Positions 34,752 to 42,846 of a stretch of 64,000 nucleotides of DNA are shown one piece after another. This stretch comes from Sphingobium scionense (lineage in GTDB: Bacteria; Pseudomonadota; Alphaproteobacteria; Sphingomonadales; Sphingomonadaceae): contig NZ_JACIEU010000016.1 of assembly GCF_014197035.1 (NCBI RefSeq), positions 62,001-126,000 of the forward strand. Direction: 5' to 3'. Within the stretch, counting starts at the first letter, position 1. Each line of letters opens with the position of its first letter. Below the pieces are notes generated by a model. It saw nothing but the letters and a program-made list of their open reading frames with translations. It made no database searches and was not told the origin of the DNA. Both the position numbers and the translations under genes were made by a program.

Positions 34752-36064
34752 CCGACATGGCCCCGCGTCCGATCGCCCTGGTCGACGATGATGATGACCT
34801 GCGCGCCGCCATGGCGCAGACGCTGATGCTGGCGGGCCATGATGTCCGCGCCTTCGCCCGCGCCGCCGACGCGCTGGCGGCGATCGACGCGGACTTTCCC
34901 GGCGTGGTGGTCAGCGACGTGCGGATGCCGCACATGTCGGGCATCGACCTGTTCCGGGCGCTCAACGCCCGCGACGCGGAACTGCCGGTCATCCTGGTCA
35001 CTGGCCATGGCGATGTGCCGATGGCGGTAGATGCGCTGAAGACCGGCGCGTGGGACTTCCTCACCAAGCCCTTTGATCCCGATGCCCTGCTGGCTTCGGT
35101 CGCACGGGCGAGCGAGAATAGGCTGCTGGTGATCGAGAATCGCCGCCTGCGCGCGATGGTCGATACCGCCGTCCCCTCCCCGCTGATCGGCCATTCCCCG
35201 GCGATCGAGCGGCTGCGTGACATGGTGGCGACCTTGGCCGACACCAATATCGACATATTGGTCGACGGCGAGACCGGCACCGGCAAGGAACTGGTCGCGC
35301 GCATGATCCACCAGCGCAGCCGCCGCGCCAGCGCCCAGTTCGTCAGCATCGCCTGCGCCGCCGTGCCCGATGCGATCGCCGAGACCAGCCTGCATGGCGA
35401 GAGTCTGGCCGGGCGCGCGCCGCTCGAAGGCCGATTGGCCCGCGCGCATCAGGGCACATTGTTCCTGGACGATGTCGACCAGTCGGGGCCGGCGCTGCAG
35501 GCGCATCTGATCCAGTTTCTCGAGGATCGGCTGGTCCGCCCGGTCGGCGCGCGCGAACCGCAGCCGGTGGATCTGCGCGTGATCGGCTGCATGACGCAGC
35601 AGGGCCAGGTGGCGGCGATCCAGCCGGCCTTGCTCTATCGGCTGGCGGCGGTGCGGCTGCACATTCCGCCGTTGCGCGAACGGCGCGAGGATATTCCGCT
35701 GATCTTCGCCCATCTGCTCGACGCCGCCGCCCGCCGCTTCCGCCGCGCGGTGCCGCCGGTCAGCCGGGCAGTGCTGGCCCATCTGCTCGACCATGACTGG
35801 CCCGGCAATGTCCATGAACTGGGGCGGCTGGCCGAACGGCTGGCGCTGGGACTGGAACAGGAACCCGCCACCGATGGCGCGACACTGCCGCTCGACGCAC
35901 GCATGGATGCGTTCGAGCGCATGGCGATCATCGAGGCGATCCAGGCCACGGGCGGCGACATGGGCCAGGCGATCGAGCGTCTCGGCCTGGCGCGCAAGAC
36001 CTTCTATTATCGGGTCCGCCGGCTCGGCATCGACCTGCGGAAACTGCGCGGGCTGGATGGATGA
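34748..36064 (+). CDS. dctD: DctD-type response regulator lacking the GAFTGA loop
   Basis: The 438-residue NtrC-class regulator has a receiver domain with phospho-acceptor Asp57 (VVVSDVRMPH), Thr85 and Lys107, then an AAA+ domain with Walker A GETGTGKE (174-181) and Walker B GTLFLDDVD (236-244), and a Fis-type HTH at the C-terminus (about 395-425). Where sigma-54 activators carry GAFTGA, this one reads ETSLHGESLAGRAPLEGRLARA, shortened and without the motif. That loop contacts sigma-54, so this protein probably acts on sigma-70 promoters, as known GAFTGA-less members such as TyrR and HupR do. DHDWPGNVHEL is otherwise normal. Target: presumably dctA. Confidence 0.92.
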   Translation: MTDMAPRPIALVDDDDDLRAAMAQTLMLAGHDVRAFARAADALAAIDADFPGVVVSDVRMPHMSGIDLFRALNARDAELPVILVTGHGDVPMAVDALKTGAWDFLTKPFDPDALLASVARASENRLLVIENRRLRAMVDTAVPSPLIGHSPAIERLRDMVATLADTNIDILVDGETGTGKELVARMIHQRSRRASAQFVSIACAAVPDAIAETSLHGESLAGRAPLEGRLARAHQGTLFLDDVDQSGPALQAHLIQFLEDRLVRPVGAREPQPVDLRVIGCMTQQGQVAAIQPALLYRLAAVRLHIPPLRERREDIPLIFAHLLDAAARRFRRAVPPVSRAVLAHLLDHDWPGNVHELGRLAERLALGLEQEPATDGATLPLDARMDAFERMAIIEAIQATGGDMGQAIERLGLARKTFYYRVRRLGIDLRKLRGLDG

Positions 36065-36199
36065 ATATCGCCACACAGGCGATACATGCCCTGTCCAGGC
36101 TTTACCTTCATCTCATGCGTCACTTGGCCTGCGTGGGGGTGCCAGACAAGACGAAACCGTCGCAGGCGAGGATCGCAGGCCCTCCCCCTTTGGCAGGGC

Positions 36200-36952
36200 C
36201 TATGACCGCGTGAAGCGCCAATGGTCAGCGTCGCTCTCGCTCGGATCGAAACGATATCCGTCGCTGTCAAAACCCTGCATCGCGTCGACATCTGCGACAT
36301 GATGTTCGCACATCCAGCGCGCCATCATGCCGCGCGCCCTTTTGGCGTTGAAGCTTACGAACCGCGGGCCGTTCGGTCCCGGTTCGCGGAAATCGACATG
36401 GATCACGCGTAGCCCCTCCAGCCTGTTCTCGACGGCCGCGAAATATTCCTGGCTGGCGAGATTGAGGACCACCCCCGATCCTTCTTCCTCGGTCTGGGCG
36501 CGCAGCAGCGCGGCGATGCGATCGCCCCACCAGTCTGTCAGCTTCTTGTGCCGCGGCGCCCAACGCGTGCCCATTTCCAAGCGATAGGGACGGATGGCAT
36601 CCAGGGGGCGAAGCAGGCCATAAAGGCCCGACAGCATGCGGACATGATCCTGCGCAAAGGCGACGGCCGCCTCGTCGAGCGTATCCACCTCGAACCCGGT
36701 ATAGACGTCACCGGCAAAGGCGTAGAGCGCCTGCCTTTCGGGCAGGTCGGCGAAATCGCGGAAACGGTCGGCATTGAGCTTTGCCAGGCGGGGCGAGATA
36801 TGCATCAGCTCGGCGAGACGCTTTTGCGAGAGATTGGCGGCCGATTTGGCAAGACCGTGCGCTTCCTCGGCGAAATGCGGGGTCGTGACGGCAAGCGGCG
36901 GCAAGGCGCGCTCGAAGTCGAGGGTCTTGGCGGGAGAAAGCAGAACGATCAT
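36200..36952 (-). CDS. yaaA: Peroxide stress protein YaaA (DUF328/UPF0246)
   Basis: The 250 residues match the YaaA family from end to end: MIVLLSPAKTLDFE at the start, LYAFAGDVYTGF, HVRMLSGLYGLLRPLD, YRLEMGTRW, VVLNLASQEYF and VSFNAKRARGMMARW. YaaA lowers free iron and protects against peroxide damage in E. coli, and binds DNA. No obvious partner is adjacent. A small AGGCCCT/AGGGCCT hairpin (36177-36201) overlaps its stop codon. Confidence 0.95.
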   Translation of the reverse strand: MIVLLSPAKTLDFERALPPLAVTTPHFAEEAHGLAKSAANLSQKRLAELMHISPRLAKLNADRFRDFADLPERQALYAFAGDVYTGFEVDTLDEAAVAFAQDHVRMLSGLYGLLRPLDAIRPYRLEMGTRWAPRHKKLTDWWGDRIAALLRAQTEEEGSGVVLNLASQEYFAAVENRLEGLRVIHVDFREPGPNGPRFVSFNAKRARGMMARWMCEHHVADVDAMQGFDSDGYRFDPSESDADHWRFTRS

Positions 36953-37017
36953 AGCTGCGGGCGGTAGCCGCGCCGCGTTCGGGCGTCAAACCGCGCGCCT
37001 TGCTGTTTTTCGATATG

Positions 37018-37049
37018 GGTTCGGAGCGACTGGCTTGCCGCTCCGAACC
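37018..37049 (-). terminator. Perfect hairpin after the MFS transporter
   Basis: GGTTCGGAGCG pairs perfectly with CGCTCCGAACC around a 10-base loop, 20 bases past the stop of the leftward MFS gene. No T run follows on that strand, so the terminator call is moderate. Confidence 0.5.
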
Positions 37050-37068
37050 ACTCAGCCACCGCGCATTG

Positions 37069-38241
37069 CTAAAGGCTTTGCAGATTTGCCGCGCGAGCCG
37101 CAGCCGCCCGAGGGCTGAGCAGGATGGCCAGCAAACCTGCGCCGGATGCAAATGCCCCGGCGATCGCGACGAACGGCAGGCTGAGGCCGGCGGCGATCAC
37201 CGCGCCGCCCAGGGCTGCGCCGATCGCATTGCCCAGGTTGAAGGCGCCGATGTTCATCGAAGATGCAAGGTTGGGCGCGTCGGCCGCGGCGCTCATCACC
37301 CGCACCTGCAGCGGCGGCACCAGCGCAAAGCTGGCAATGCCCCACAGGAAGATCAGCACCGCCGTCGGCCCGGCAAAGGGCATGGCAAAGGCGAAGGCGA
37401 TGAGGATCGCCGTCAGCGCAGCGAGCGTCACGATCAGCGTCCTGTCCACCGAGCGGTCGGCGAAGCGCCCGCCCAGCCAGTTGCCGATGGTAAGGCCCAC
37501 GCCATAGAGCACCAGCATTGCGGTCACGAAGCCGATCGAGCCATGGGTCTGATCGCGCAGGATCGGCGTGATATAGGTGAAGACGGTGAACATCGCGCTG
37601 GCGCCGACCACGGTGAGGCCGAGTGCGGCCAGCACCGGCCCGCGCATCAGCACCCGCAATTCGGAACGCGCATCGCCCTCGGTCGGGGCCGGCATGTCGG
37701 GCAGGGTCAGGCGCAGCGCCGCGATGATGAGCACGCCCAGCGCCGCAATGCCCCAGAAGGCCGAGCGCCAGCCCTTGACTTCACCCGCCCAGGTCGCCAG
37801 CGGCACGCCGACGACATTGGCGATGGTCAGTCCCATGAACATGGCGGCGACCGCGCCCGCCTGCCGCTGGGGCGGGACCAGGCTGGCGGCGACGATCGAT
37901 CCGACGCCGAAGAAGGCGCCATGGTTGAGCGAGGTGATGATCCGCGCGAACAACAGCATGGAATAGCTGCTGGAGAGCGCCGCGATCAGATTGCCGACCG
38001 TGAAGATGGCGGCCAGGCCGATCAGCAGGGTGCGACGCGGCAACCGGCCGGTGGTCAGCGTCATCAGCGGCGCGCCCAGCATCACGCCGATCGCATAGGC
38101 GCTGATGAGCAGGCCGGCGGCGGGGATGGAGACGCCCAGATCGGTGGCGATGACGGGCAACAGGCCCATCGGCGCAAATTCGGTGACGCCGATGCCGAAG
38201 GCACCGGCCGCCAGCGCGAGCAGCGGTGGATTGATCTTCAT
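37069..38241 (-). CDS. MFS transporter, sugar/nucleoside efflux (AraJ/NepI-like)
   Basis: The 390-residue protein has 12 predicted helices and the motif-A region SAYAIGVMLGAPLMTLTTGRLPRRTLLIG typical of the DHA1 drug/sugar efflux branch. The N-terminal LALAAGAFGIGVTEFAPMGLLPVIA is characteristic of the AraJ/YdhP group. ATG 38241 follows GGGAGGAG with 6-base spacing; an upstream in-frame start overlaps the preceding gene. It lies 13 bases after the aldo/keto reductase gene, so both may be under the divergent LysR regulator. Substrate unknown. Confidence 0.87.
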   Translation of the reverse strand: MKINPPLLALAAGAFGIGVTEFAPMGLLPVIATDLGVSIPAAGLLISAYAIGVMLGAPLMTLTTGRLPRRTLLIGLAAIFTVGNLIAALSSSYSMLLFARIITSLNHGAFFGVGSIVAASLVPPQRQAGAVAAMFMGLTIANVVGVPLATWAGEVKGWRSAFWGIAALGVLIIAALRLTLPDMPAPTEGDARSELRVLMRGPVLAALGLTVVGASAMFTVFTYITPILRDQTHGSIGFVTAMLVLYGVGLTIGNWLGGRFADRSVDRTLIVTLAALTAILIAFAFAMPFAGPTAVLIFLWGIASFALVPPLQVRVMSAAADAPNLASSMNIGAFNLGNAIGAALGGAVIAAGLSLPFVAIAGAFASGAGLLAILLSPRAAAARAANLQSL

Positions 38242-38254
38242 GATGCTCCTCCCG

Positions 38255-39289
38255 TCAGACAAGCGGCGGGTTCAGCCGGGCGAAACCGGCCTGTTGATGA
38301 TAGGGGGCGTGCGGATAGGCCGGCATCTGGTAGCTGGCCCGGTCGAGCCGGGCGACCTGATCGAGGGTCAGCGACCAGCCGACCGCACCCAGATTCTGCC
38401 GCAACTGTTCCTCGTTACGCGCGCCGATGATGACCGACGATATGGTCGGCCGCTGCAACAGCCAGTTGAGCGCGACCTGCGGCACGGTCTTGCCGGTTTC
38501 CGCCGCGATCTCGTCCAGCACATCGACCACGCGATAGAGATGTTCGTCCTCCACCGGCGGCGCGAAGGCGGCGGTCTGGTGCAGGCGGCTGCCCTCCGGG
38601 ATCGGGCTGCTGCGGCGGATCTTGCCGGTGAGGCGTCCCCAGCCGAGCGGGCTCCACACCAGTGCCCCCACGCCCTGGTCGGCGGCGAGCGGCATCAGCT
38701 CCGCCTCATAGGCGCGGCCGATCAGCGAATAATAGACCTGGTGGGCGACGAAGCGCGGCCAGCCATGGCGATCCGCCACGTCGAGCGCCTTCATCAGCTG
38801 CCAGCCGGGATAGTTGGACACGCCGACATGGCGCAGCTTGCCGGCGCGGACCAGTCCGTCAAGCGTCACCAGCAGTTCCTCGACCGGGGTCGAGGCGTCG
38901 AAGGCGTGAAGTTGCAGCAGGTCGATATGGTCGGTGCCAAGGCGCCGGAGCGCCGCTTCCACGCCGCCGATCAGCCGGTCGCGCGACACGCCCCAGTCAT
39001 TGGGACCATCGCCGGTCGGCAGGCCGAGCTTGGTGGAGATCAGAACCCGATCGCGCCGCCCCTTGATCGCCGCGCCCAGCACCTCTTCCGATGCGCCGTT
39101 CGAATAGACGTCGGCGGTGTCGAACAGGGTGATGCCGGCGTCGAGGCAGATGTCGAGCAGACGGCGGGCCTCCTGCGCGTCGCTATGGCCCCAGGCGCCG
39201 AACAAAGGCCCTGAGCCGCCGAAGGTGCCGGTGCCGAAACTGAGCGCCGGCACGCGCAGGCCCGATGCCCCCAATTGCCGATATTCCAT
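38255..39289 (-). CDS. Aldo/keto reductase (AKR, YajO/Tas-like)
   Basis: This 344-residue NADPH-dependent reductase has TIM-barrel markers: TLFDTADVYSNGASEEVLG (Asp and Tyr of the active tetrad), LISTKLGLP (Lys), HIDLLQLHAFD (His) and PTISSVIIGARNEEQLRQNL for cofactor binding. Three consecutive ATGs start it; the third (39289) is best spaced from GAAAGGG. It faces the LysR gene divergently and precedes the MFS pump, a common pairing for quinone or aldehyde detoxification. The physiological substrate is unknown. Confidence 0.9.
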   Translation of the reverse strand: MEYRQLGASGLRVPALSFGTGTFGGSGPLFGAWGHSDAQEARRLLDICLDAGITLFDTADVYSNGASEEVLGAAIKGRRDRVLISTKLGLPTGDGPNDWGVSRDRLIGGVEAALRRLGTDHIDLLQLHAFDASTPVEELLVTLDGLVRAGKLRHVGVSNYPGWQLMKALDVADRHGWPRFVAHQVYYSLIGRAYEAELMPLAADQGVGALVWSPLGWGRLTGKIRRSSPIPEGSRLHQTAAFAPPVEDEHLYRVVDVLDEIAAETGKTVPQVALNWLLQRPTISSVIIGARNEEQLRQNLGAVGWSLTLDQVARLDRASYQMPAYPHAPYHQQAGFARLNPPLV

Positions 39290-39377
39290 CATCATCCCTT
39301 TCCATTCCGTGATGGACGCATAAATGGAAGGCAGGACTTCCGGCGTTTAGAGGGCCGCAAGGCGAAGGATCTTTGCA

Positions 39378-40283
39378 ATGGATGAAAAGATACCCTTTCA
39401 TGCCGATCGGGCACGGGCGCTGGAAACCTTTGCGACCGTGGTGGCCGAAGGCAGTTTTTCGGCCGCCGGGCGATTGCTGGGCCTCACCCCCTCCGCCGTC
39501 AGCCGCGCGGTCGACCGGATCGAGGATCGGCTGGGGGTGCGACTATTGCTGCGCTCCACCCGCGCGCTGACGCTGACGGCGGAGGGCCAGGCCTATCTGG
39601 CCAGCGCGCGTCGCATCCTGGCCGATCTGGACGAGGCGGAACAGACGATCGCCGATCGCGGCGCGCCGCGTGGGCGACTGCGGGTCAGCGCCGCTCATTC
39701 CCATGGCCGGTTGTGCATCGTGCCGCTGCTCGGCGAATTTGCGCAGCTCTATCCGCACATATTGGTCGACATCAGCCTGAGCGACCGGCTGGTCGACATT
39801 GCCGGCGGGCAGGCCGATGTCGCGATCCGCTTCGGGCCGCTGGCCGACAGTCCGCTGACCGCCCGCAAGCTGGGCGAGAATGGCCGCGTCATCGTCGCCT
39901 CCCCCGCCTATCTTGCCCGGCATGGCACGCCGGTCGTGCCGGAGGATCTGCACGATCACAATTGCCTGAATTTCAATTTCCGGCGGGCCGAACCGGTCTG
40001 GCCGTTCCGCAAGGACGGGCGCGATTATGCGCTGAGCGTGCGCGGCATGATCGAGGCGAATAATGGCGAAACGCTGGGACAGTTGGCGGCCGATGGCGTC
40101 GGCATCACGCGGGTCGGCCGGTTCAGCGTCCAGCCCGAACTGGCGTCGGGCGATCTGGTGCCGTTACTGGAAGACTATAATCCCGGCGATATCGAGACGA
40201 TCCATGCCGTGTTCCTGGGCGGCACCAACGTGCCGGCACGGCTGCGCGTGTTCGTCGATTTTCTTGTAGAACATCTTGCGTGA
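39378..40283 (+). CDS. LysR family transcriptional regulator
   Basis: The 301 residues show an N-terminal winged HTH (ALETFATVVAEGSFSAAGRLL, then LTPSAVSRAVDRIEDRLGVRL) and a substrate-binding domain. AAGGA is 8 bases upstream. It is divergent from the aldo/keto reductase and MFS genes, its likely targets. A terminator hairpin follows at 40320. Confidence 0.93.
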   Translation: MDEKIPFHADRARALETFATVVAEGSFSAAGRLLGLTPSAVSRAVDRIEDRLGVRLLLRSTRALTLTAEGQAYLASARRILADLDEAEQTIADRGAPRGRLRVSAAHSHGRLCIVPLLGEFAQLYPHILVDISLSDRLVDIAGGQADVAIRFGPLADSPLTARKLGENGRVIVASPAYLARHGTPVVPEDLHDHNCLNFNFRRAEPVWPFRKDGRDYALSVRGMIEANNGETLGQLAADGVGITRVGRFSVQPELASGDLVPLLEDYNPGDIETIHAVFLGGTNVPARLRVFVDFLVEHLA

Positions 40284-40319
40284 TATTTAGAAAATCGCCG
40301 CCACTTAGAAGCTGTTTTG

Positions 40320-40343
40320 AAATGCGCGAAAGAGCGCATTTTT
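40320..40343 (+). terminator. Terminator after the LysR gene
   Basis: AAATGCGC pairs with GCGCATTT around a 6-base loop and is followed by a short T run. It is 37 bases after the LysR stop. Confidence 0.75.
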
Positions 40344-40350
40344 AAGAGCG

Positions 40351-40418
40351 GCACCGGCCCCCACCCGGCCACGCATCAGGGTATGTCCGGGCAGCCGGGT
40401 GGGGGTGTGGGCCGGTGC
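40351..40418. repeat. Large GC-rich composite stem-loop
   Basis: GCACCGGCCC pairs with GGGCCGGTGC and, inside, CCACCCGGC pairs with GCCGGGTGG, leaving a 24-base apical segment and a short GGGTGT bulge on one arm. Nineteen paired bases make it much stronger than needed for termination. It resembles REP-type intergenic elements; no second copy is seen in this window. Confidence 0.55.
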
Positions 40419-40523
40419 GAAAGCGCCGGATCGAACCTTATTTTCCGTGGTCGCACGGCATGCCACGGGTGGATGACCGTCGGATCATCAGCGCATCACC
40501 TTCGTGATCAGGAACGGCTTGCG

Positions 40524-40643
40524 ATGGCACGATGCGCCCATAGCTTCATGTCCACGCTTTGTATCGCCGCCGCCGTCATCTTCTGGCTCGATCAATGGAT
40601 CCCTCTCATAGCGCATGGTAAGCATCTGATTTTCAAAATTTAA
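40524..40643 (+). CDS. Possible small membrane peptide (39 residues)
   Basis: From ATG 40524 the frame reads 39 residues with one hydrophobic helix (MSTLCIAAAVIFWLDQWIPL) and a Lys-containing tail. AGGA lies 11 bases upstream, which is a little far; ATG 40548 is an alternative. No family is recognised and it may be chance. Confidence 0.25.
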   Translation: MARCAHSFMSTLCIAAAVIFWLDQWIPLIAHGKHLIFKI

Positions 40644-40745
40644 TTTACGAATATCAATCACGCCGATTCAGCCGCAATATATTGTTTTACAATAGGTTTA
40701 CGAATCACTCACGCTGTCCATTCCGTTCCCCACCGGCCGTTGACC

Positions 40746-41240
40746 ATGACTGTCCGATCCATGTTGAGCAGGCCTGAGCAGGCAACACTCAATCTCGAAG
40801 ACGCGCGTGACCTACGCACGGCCGGTCATTCCTATGCCCAGATCCGGCAGAAGCTTGGCCTCACCGCCAGCCAGATCGCCCTGATCCGACGCACCCTGAA
40901 ACGGGCGAAGGCGGCGCAAACACGGATGCGCAAGAATAGGCCGGATGCGACAGTGCGCGACCTGTCCATTGGCCAGTCCATCTTGCCTCCTGACCTGCGA
41001 AAGCGCTTGAACGCCGCCGGCTTTCACACGCTGGGAGATCTTGAGCAGCGACTGGCAGACCCCGACCTGCCCGGGCTGGAGACCTTGCCCGCCATCGGTC
41101 CCTATCGCGTACAGCTGATAAAGCGGATGCTTGCGCATTTCGGGCTGCTCCCCGAAACAAACGATCTCAAGGCGGCGATCGAGGAGCTGTTTCCCGAATT
41201 GGGGGATGACGGCGAAACCTCGCTTATCCCCGTTCCCTAA
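40746..41240 (+). CDS. Uncharacterised protein with HTH and helix-hairpin-helix-like segments
   Basis: The 164-residue basic protein has an N-terminal helix-turn-helix-like stretch (LRTAGHSYAQIRQKLGLTASQIALIRRTLKRA) and a C-terminal segment like an RNA polymerase alpha-CTD or HhH domain (LPPDLRKRLNAAGFHTLGDLEQRL, then LPAIGPYRVQLIKRMLAHFG). It may bind DNA. I do not recognise the family. It is 14 bases upstream of the ImmA-like gene and probably in one operon with it. ATG 40746 is preferred to the TTG two codons earlier. Confidence 0.65.
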   Translation: MTVRSMLSRPEQATLNLEDARDLRTAGHSYAQIRQKLGLTASQIALIRRTLKRAKAAQTRMRKNRPDATVRDLSIGQSILPPDLRKRLNAAGFHTLGDLEQRLADPDLPGLETLPAIGPYRVQLIKRMLAHFGLLPETNDLKAAIEELFPELGDDGETSLIPVP

Positions 41241-41254
41241 GCTAGGACGCCGCC

Positions 41255-42133
41255 ATGGCGAAAGACCTACTTTTGACGGAATTGGTAAGCGGCGGCTCCG
41301 CAGAGACATTGCTTGCGGCAATTCTGAAGCATCATCCCGATATCAGTGCCCCTGTCCCTGTCGAGGACATCGCTCGGCGCGTCGGCATCACGGATATTCG
41401 CGACCTGGCAGAGGAAGGGGGCAGCAGTAGCCTCCTGGTCGATGGGGCCGGTGCGACGGGCATCATCTCGTGCTCAGTGGCGCTATCTTCCCCGCGTCGG
41501 CGCTTTGCTATCGCGCATCAACTGGGGCATTTTCTGCTCGGAACCCAGCGCGAAGACGGGCCTTGTGCCGCACGCGACCTCAGCGAGAACCGGCGAGACA
41601 CACCTCATCGCAAGCAGGAAGCGCAAGCCAATCGCTTTGCCGCCGGACTGTTGATGCCAAAGCCCCTGATGGCTGCGTCGCTCGACAGCCTCGGCAAGCC
41701 AGCCATTGCCCATGTGGCCAAGCTTGCCGCCAGCTACGGCGTCACTATCGAGGCGGCGGCGAACCGCTACCTCGACGTCACGCCTTCAGCGTGCGCGATC
41801 CTGTTCATCAAAAATGGCGTCGTCCACTATGCGCGTCCATCGCGGGCATTCCCAGCGATGGCGATCCATCGGGGCGATGCGGCGCCGTCTTCGGTCCTGA
41901 GCGACAAGATCGACCAGCCCACAGCCTGGATCGCCGTCGAGGCGCGGGACTGGCTGATCCTGTCACGAGATATGCGCAGCCCCAAAGTCGTGATGCAGGT
42001 GCTCGCGAAGAAAAATGGTCTGCACCTGGTGATGCTCTTCATAAACGCAGCGGCGGAAAAGCGGGCGGACGAGGAGGCAGAGAAATATGCCACGGAACGG
42101 CCCAGCTTCGGACGCGGGACAGATCGTCGCTAG
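41255..42133 (+). CDS. ImmA/IrrE family protein with altered HExxH motif (HQLGH)
   Basis: The 292-residue protein has the ImmA/IrrE (DUF955) metallopeptidase fold: RRFAIAHQLGHFLLGT at 82-97 and a downstream EAQANRFAAGLLMPKP carrying the third ligand Glu122. In active members the motif is HExGH; here codon CAA makes position 89 Gln, so both zinc histidines (88, 92) remain but the catalytic Glu is lost. It is probably an inactive binding protein or regulator. C-terminal half (about 180-292) is an unrecognised domain. AGGA precedes the ATG by 8 bases, and the HTH/HhH gene lies directly upstream. Confidence 0.8.
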   Translation: MAKDLLLTELVSGGSAETLLAAILKHHPDISAPVPVEDIARRVGITDIRDLAEEGGSSSLLVDGAGATGIISCSVALSSPRRRFAIAHQLGHFLLGTQREDGPCAARDLSENRRDTPHRKQEAQANRFAAGLLMPKPLMAASLDSLGKPAIAHVAKLAASYGVTIEAAANRYLDVTPSACAILFIKNGVVHYARPSRAFPAMAIHRGDAAPSSVLSDKIDQPTAWIAVEARDWLILSRDMRSPKVVMQVLAKKNGLHLVMLFINAAAEKRADEEAEKYATERPSFGRGTDRR

Positions 42134-42241
42134 GCGAAGTGGCTGGGACCAGAGGGATGGCCTCGTCCTCATCCGTCGCGACGATCGTCGCACGCTCCAA
42201 ACAGCGCTTGATAGCGCCCGCCGGACTCCCTCGGTGCATCT

Positions 42242-42826
42242 TCAGTCATGCCCGTCTTTCCGGGCGATGGCTTCGGCTTGGGTAACGACCTCCAGCCAAT
42301 GACGATGCTCTTCCTGCGCATCTGCGAGCGCACGATGTACCCGTTCTCCTTCTTTGCGTCCGACCTCGACAAGGGTCAGCAGATCGTCGATCTCGATGTG
42401 CAGGCGCTCGGCCGGAACGACCGGGGCGAGCTTTCGCCTGGCGCCTTCCACACGAGCTTCCTCGGTGTCACGAAGGCGCAAGGCGTGGCGCGGAAGCTTG
42501 GCGGCACGCAATAATGCGCTCAGCCACTTCCCGTCCCAGGACGGCGCGCTGGCGAAGAGGCTATGGCCCGAAAGTTGTTCGACCATGCGTCGCGCCACGA
42601 CATCGTGCGGCGTGCCATCGCGCTCCAGCATGTCGCGGGAAATGTGATGAACAGCCTCGGCCTCCGCATCCCAGTCCGTCCACTGCGGCGCGGGGCGGAT
42701 CAGATGCGCCTCGCTCCTGCCGTCCTCGAAGACCCAGGCAACCTCGATCGGATAGCTAAGCTTGGCGAGGGACGAGGCCTCGAAGTCCAGGAAGACGAAC
42801 ATGGGGGAGGAAACGACCGATGGCAT
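42242..42826 (-). CDS. DEDDh-family 3'-5' exonuclease (DnaQ/RNase T-like)
   Basis: The 194-residue protein carries the DEDDh set: Asp14 and Glu16 in VFLDFEASSL, an Asp in ASAPSWDGKWL, and the His and Asp of RVHRALADAQEE. It lacks other domains, so it could act on small RNA or DNA ends. ATG 42826 with AGGTGA about 8 bases upstream is the preferred start. It follows the carboxylesterase gene on the same strand after a 20-base gap and is convergent with the ImmA-like gene. Confidence 0.8.
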   Translation of the reverse strand: MPSVVSSPMFVFLDFEASSLAKLSYPIEVAWVFEDGRSEAHLIRPAPQWTDWDAEAEAVHHISRDMLERDGTPHDVVARRMVEQLSGHSLFASAPSWDGKWLSALLRAAKLPRHALRLRDTEEARVEGARRKLAPVVPAERLHIEIDDLLTLVEVGRKEGERVHRALADAQEEHRHWLEVVTQAEAIARKDGHD

Positions 42827-42846
42827 GAGAGGCTTCACCTGCGAGT

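Larger units (their letters stand above)
40284..40745. other. Intergenic region with two hairpins and a doubtful small ORF
   Basis: The 460-base stretch between the LysR gene and the HTH/HhH gene holds a terminator hairpin (40320-40343), a large composite stem-loop (40351-40418), a possible 39-residue membrane peptide (40524-40643) and an AT-rich stretch (40640-40720) that may carry the promoter of the next genes. Nothing else is recognisable. Confidence 0.7.

Noticed and set aside
36177..36201. Hairpin AGGCCCT/AGGGCCT at the yaaA end as a terminator
   Set aside because: It overlaps the yaaA stop codon, has a 11-base loop and no T run on the relevant strand.
40317..40643. 108-residue frame from a TTG at 40317
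   Set aside because: It runs through the terminator and the large stem-loop, so the long form is not credible; only the last 39 residues were kept as a low-confidence peptide.
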